A stretch of 7,775 nt of DNA from JAZRUY01 sp045598845 (GTDB lineage Bacteria; Verrucomicrobiota; Lentisphaeria; Victivallales; Victivallaceae), in assembly GCA_045598845.1 (NCBI GenBank), contig JAZRUY010000127.1, positions 1 through 7,775 of the forward strand. Direction: 5' to 3'. The notes beneath the pieces were generated by a model. It did not search any database, had not been told where the DNA came from, and saw only the letters and a program-made list of their open reading frames with translations. Each line of letters begins with the position of its first letter. Positions within the stretch are counted from its first letter, which is position 1. This document shows, in pieces, positions 5,454-7,775 of the stretch. The translations under genes and the position numbers were made by a program.

Positions 5454-7163
5454 TTAAAGACTGTCCTTGAGCATGTTGAGCAGCACCCCGGCCGCCACCG
5501 CCGAGCCGATAACGCCGGAGACATTGGGACCCATGGCATGCATGAGCAGGAAGTTCTGGGGATCGTCCTCCAGCCCGACCTTGTTGACCACCCGGGCGGC
5601 CATCGGCACGGCGGAAACCCCGGCGGCGCCGATGAGCGGATTGATTTTCTCCCGGGAGAACAGGTTCATCACCTTGGCGAACAGCACACCTCCCGCGGTG
5701 CCGATACTGAACGCGATGGCGCCCAGCAGCAGAATGCCGAGGGTCTGCAGCGAGAGGAACTGGTCGGCGGAAAGTTTGGAGCCGACCGCCAGGCCGAGGA
5801 AGATGGTCACGGTGTTCATCAGCGCGTTCTGCGCCGTGCTGCTCAGGCGTTCCACCACGCCGCACTCGCGCATCAGATTGCCGAACATCAGCATGCCGAT
5901 GAGCGGAGCCGCGTCAGGAAGCAGGAAAGCGCAGAGGAAAGTGATCAGCAGCGGGAAGCAGATTTTCTCCAGCTTGCCGACGCTGCGCAACTGCTTCATC
6001 CGGATCATGCGCTCCTCTTTGGTGGTGAGCAGCTTCATGATAGGCGGCTGGATGATCGGCACCAGCGCCATGTAACTGTAAGCCGCCACCGCGATGGCCC
6101 CCAGCAGTTTCGGCGAAAGCCGGCTGGCCAGAAAAATGGCGGTCGGGCCGTCGGCGCCGCCGATGGTGCCGATGCTGGCCGCATCCCGCAGCGGGAAATC
6201 GGTGCCGCAGCCCAGCATGGTGAGCCCCAGCGCGCCGAGCAGCGCGGTGAAGATTCCGAACTGCGCCGCACCGCCGAGCAGCGCGGTCTTGGGATTGGCG
6301 ATCATCGGGCCGAAATCGGTCAGAGCGCCGACACCCATGAAGATGAGCAGCGGAAACACTCCGGATTCAATGCCGACATTGTAAATCATTCCCTGCAGAC
6401 CGTCCGGGCCGGAAATGCCGGCCAGCGGTATGTTGGCCAGCAGTGCCCCGAATCCGATCGGCAGCAGCAGCAGCGGCTCGAAACCCTTGACGATCGCCAG
6501 ATAGATCAGCACCAGAGCCACCAGCATCATCAGCACTCGGCCGATGCTCAGGTTCCAGTTGCGGGCGAAATCACCGGCACCGGCCTGTTTGATGATATTG
6601 GCGATGCCGGTGCTTTGCCAAAGGTGTTCGCACGAGGTCTTCCAGTCGGCGAGTCTGCCTTTGCTGCCGGAAGCGTTGTTCTGCGAGTCGTGGCTGATCT
6701 GCCGCGGCACAAAGGCGGCGATCACTTCACCCGGGGTCAGAGTGGCTGCCGGTGTCACCGCGCTGTTGATCCGCAGCACATTGGCGGCGATGGAAATTTT
6801 CACCTTGCCCTTGCTGCGCCCCTGCGGCACCACGATCATCAGCTCGCGCTCCGCATTGAGCTTCTGGTTTTTCGCCATGGTCACCGAATTGACAACCGCA
6901 TTTTCCGGCCACTCGTAAACCAGATAACGGGTGCCGTCTTCGCTTTCATACCAGCCGAATAACTCATCGCTGTCTTTTTCCAATTTGCCGGCCCCGGCCG
7001 GCAGCGACATGTCTCCCGGCGCCTTATCGGGGGTCATAGCGATTTGCTCCGCCTCTTTAACGGCGGCGGCAGCCAATTGCTCCTTGACCAGAGTATCGTC
7101 GGCGGTCAGCGGCAGTGCGGCGCCGAGCGCTATAAATGCCGCGAATAACAGATGTTTCATCAT
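5454..7163 (-). CDS. oadB: Na+-pumping decarboxylase beta subunit with exported N-terminal extension
   Basis: This is the membrane subunit that decarboxylates carboxybiotin and couples the reaction to Na+ export (OadB/MmdB/GcdB family). The family core spans about residues 179-569. It starts with LWQSTGIANII, then YLAIVKGFEPLLLLPIGFG (221-239), and the signature GTIGGADGPTAIF (332-344), whose Asp338 corresponds to the essential Asp203 of Klebsiella OadB. SYMALVPIIQPP follows (363-374), with Tyr364 at the position of Tyr229, and GPNVSGVIGSAVAAG near the C-terminus. Typical OadB proteins are about 375-435 residues; this one is 569. The extra N-terminus has a signal-peptide-like segment (1-21, ending LTA-DD) and a soluble region (about 22-178) that I cannot assign to a family. 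ATG 7163 has AGGAG (7170-7174) six bases upstream; an adjacent second ATG is at 7160. It starts 17 bp after the oadA stop, so the two genes form an operon. Substrate specificity rests on the neighbouring oadA. Confidence 0.93.
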   Translation of the reverse strand: MMKHLLFAAFIALGAALPLTADDTLVKEQLAAAAVKEAEQIAMTPDKAPGDMSLPAGAGKLEKDSDELFGWYESEDGTRYLVYEWPENAVVNSVTMAKNQKLNAERELMIVVPQGRSKGKVKISIAANVLRINSAVTPAATLTPGEVIAAFVPRQISHDSQNNASGSKGRLADWKTSCEHLWQSTGIANIIKQAGAGDFARNWNLSIGRVLMMLVALVLIYLAIVKGFEPLLLLPIGFGALLANIPLAGISGPDGLQGMIYNVGIESGVFPLLIFMGVGALTDFGPMIANPKTALLGGAAQFGIFTALLGALGLTMLGCGTDFPLRDAASIGTIGGADGPTAIFLASRLSPKLLGAIAVAAYSYMALVPIIQPPIMKLLTTKEERMIRMKQLRSVGKLEKICFPLLITFLCAFLLPDAAPLIGMLMFGNLMRECGVVERLSSTAQNALMNTVTIFLGLAVGSKLSADQFLSLQTLGILLLGAIAFSIGTAGGVLFAKVMNLFSREKINPLIGAAGVSAVPMAARVVNKVGLEDDPQNFLLMHAMGPNVSGVIGSAVAAGVLLNMLKDSL

Positions 7164-7169
7164 TTTTTG

Positions 7170-7174
7170 CTCCT
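7170..7174 (-). promoter_or_regulatory. Ribosome binding site of oadB
   Basis: AGGAG on the minus strand, six bases before ATG 7163. It fixes the long form of oadB, including the signal-peptide-like extension, as the translated product rather than a start near the conserved core. Confidence 0.8.
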
Positions 7175-7180
7175 ACCGGA

Positions 7181-7775
7181 TTACGCTATGACGGCCAGAG
7201 TGTCACCGGCGGCGATCACCTGCGACGCCGAAACGGAAATTTCCGTGACTTTGCCGGATTTCGGCGCCTTGATTTCGGTTTCCATCTTCATCGCCTCGAC
7301 GATGAACATCACATCGCCTTCGCTGACGGTATCTCCCGCATTGACCAGCACCTTCATCACCGTGCCGGGCAGGGGCGAGAGCATCGGCTCGGCACCGCCG
7401 GCCGGAGCGGTTTTGCCGCCGTCCGCCGGAGCGGCAACACCGTCCGCCACCTTCACATTGTAACTTCTGCCGTTGATCACCGCGGTATAGGCCCCGCCGT
7501 CGGCGCTGACTTTGACCGCCACCGCCTTGCCGTCCACCGTGGCGGTGTATTCGCCGCCGCCGGATTTTTTGGCCGCCGGCTTGGCAGCATCGGCGTAACG
7601 GATGCCGAACGGCTTGTCGCCGAGCAGGAATTTGATGCCTTTTTCGCCGCAGGCGGCGGCGATGAAAATGTTCTCATCGGTAACTTCGATGCCGTTCTTC
7701 TTCAGCAGTGCGGTATTGTATTCGATTCCGAGTTCGGGATTGGCGTCGTTGATTTCCACCACCGATTTATCAGTC
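7181..7775 (-). CDS. oadA: Oxaloacetate decarboxylase alpha subunit, C-terminal part with biotinyl domain (partial)
   Basis: This is the C-terminal part of the biotin-carrying carboxyltransferase subunit. The frame stays open to the window edge (T-D-K-S before the GTG at 7762), so that GTG is internal and the gene continues outside. Counting from the codon at 7762, residues 10-55 (ELGIEYNTALLKKNG..., ACGEKGIKFLLGDKPFG) match the end of the PYC_OADA conserved domain. A linker follows, with an Ala/Pro/Gly-rich tract (about 106-124). Then comes the biotinyl domain (about 126-193), beginning with PMLSPLPGTVMKV and containing EAMKMET, whose Lys159 (codon 7286-7288) is the biotinylation site. Fusion of PYC_OADA and biotinyl domains next to oadB favours oxaloacetate decarboxylase over methylmalonyl-CoA or glutaconyl-CoA decarboxylase, where the biotin protein is usually separate. 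No gamma subunit gene is visible between oadA and oadB. Confidence 0.92.
   Translation of the reverse strand, partial: TDKSVVEINDANPELGIEYNTALLKKNGIEVTDENIFIAAACGEKGIKFLLGDKPFGIRYADAAKPAAKKSGGGEYTATVDGKAVAVKVSADGGAYTAVINGRSYNVKVADGVAAPADGGKTAPAGGAEPMLSPLPGTVMKVLVNAGDTVSEGDVMFIVEAMKMETEIKAPKSGKVTEISVSASQVIAAGDTLAVIA

Noticed and set aside
5271..6962. Long plus-strand open frame of 563 codons opposite oadB
   Set aside because: It is antisense to an unmistakable OadB with conserved motifs. The long opening comes from GC-biased codon use, and its product is a low-complexity His/Gln/Arg-rich string with no domain.

Overview
The window looks like a piece of a Gram-negative, GC-rich chromosome from the PVC group. 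The best fit is a Lentisphaerae/Victivallis-like anaerobe. That assignment is inferred from repeated H-X9-DG pseudopilins and a Na+-pumping decarboxylase operon; no rRNA or other phylogenetic marker beyond rpsO is present.

Left part (1-3430, + strand): three tandem paralogous pseudopilin reading frames of about 305-314 codons. They share almost identical DNA at the 5' end (104 bp identical between copies 1 and 2), conserved blocks inside, hypervariable segments between those blocks, and a shared 3' flank (about 21 bp plus a rho-independent terminator). In copies 2 and 3 the frame begins at the hydrophobic VVIAIIAILAA core. The expected start codon, basic leader and F-T-L-I-E prepilin peptidase site are missing. 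In their place is a shared 11-bp GC-rich junction, with an in-frame stop further upstream and no visible Shine-Dalgarno. Copy 1 is cut by the window edge at the same point, so its 5' end is unknown. The arrangement resembles silent pilin cassettes (as in Neisseria pilS) and is the main candidate for a new system here.

Middle (3468-4970, +): a 500-residue polytopic membrane protein with a DD-x-x-H first-loop motif and a C-terminal soluble domain, most like a GT-C-fold glycosyltransferase. A bidirectional terminator separates it from the convergent genes on the right.

Right part (5045-7775, - strand): transcribed right to left, the C-terminal part of oadA (biotinylated subunit, cut by the window end), oadB (Na+ channel subunit carrying an unusual exported N-terminal extension of about 180 residues), then rpsO (ribosomal protein S15). 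oadA and oadB are 17 bp apart and form an operon that couples decarboxylation of oxaloacetate (or a related acid) to Na+ export. A strong hairpin lies between oadB and rpsO.
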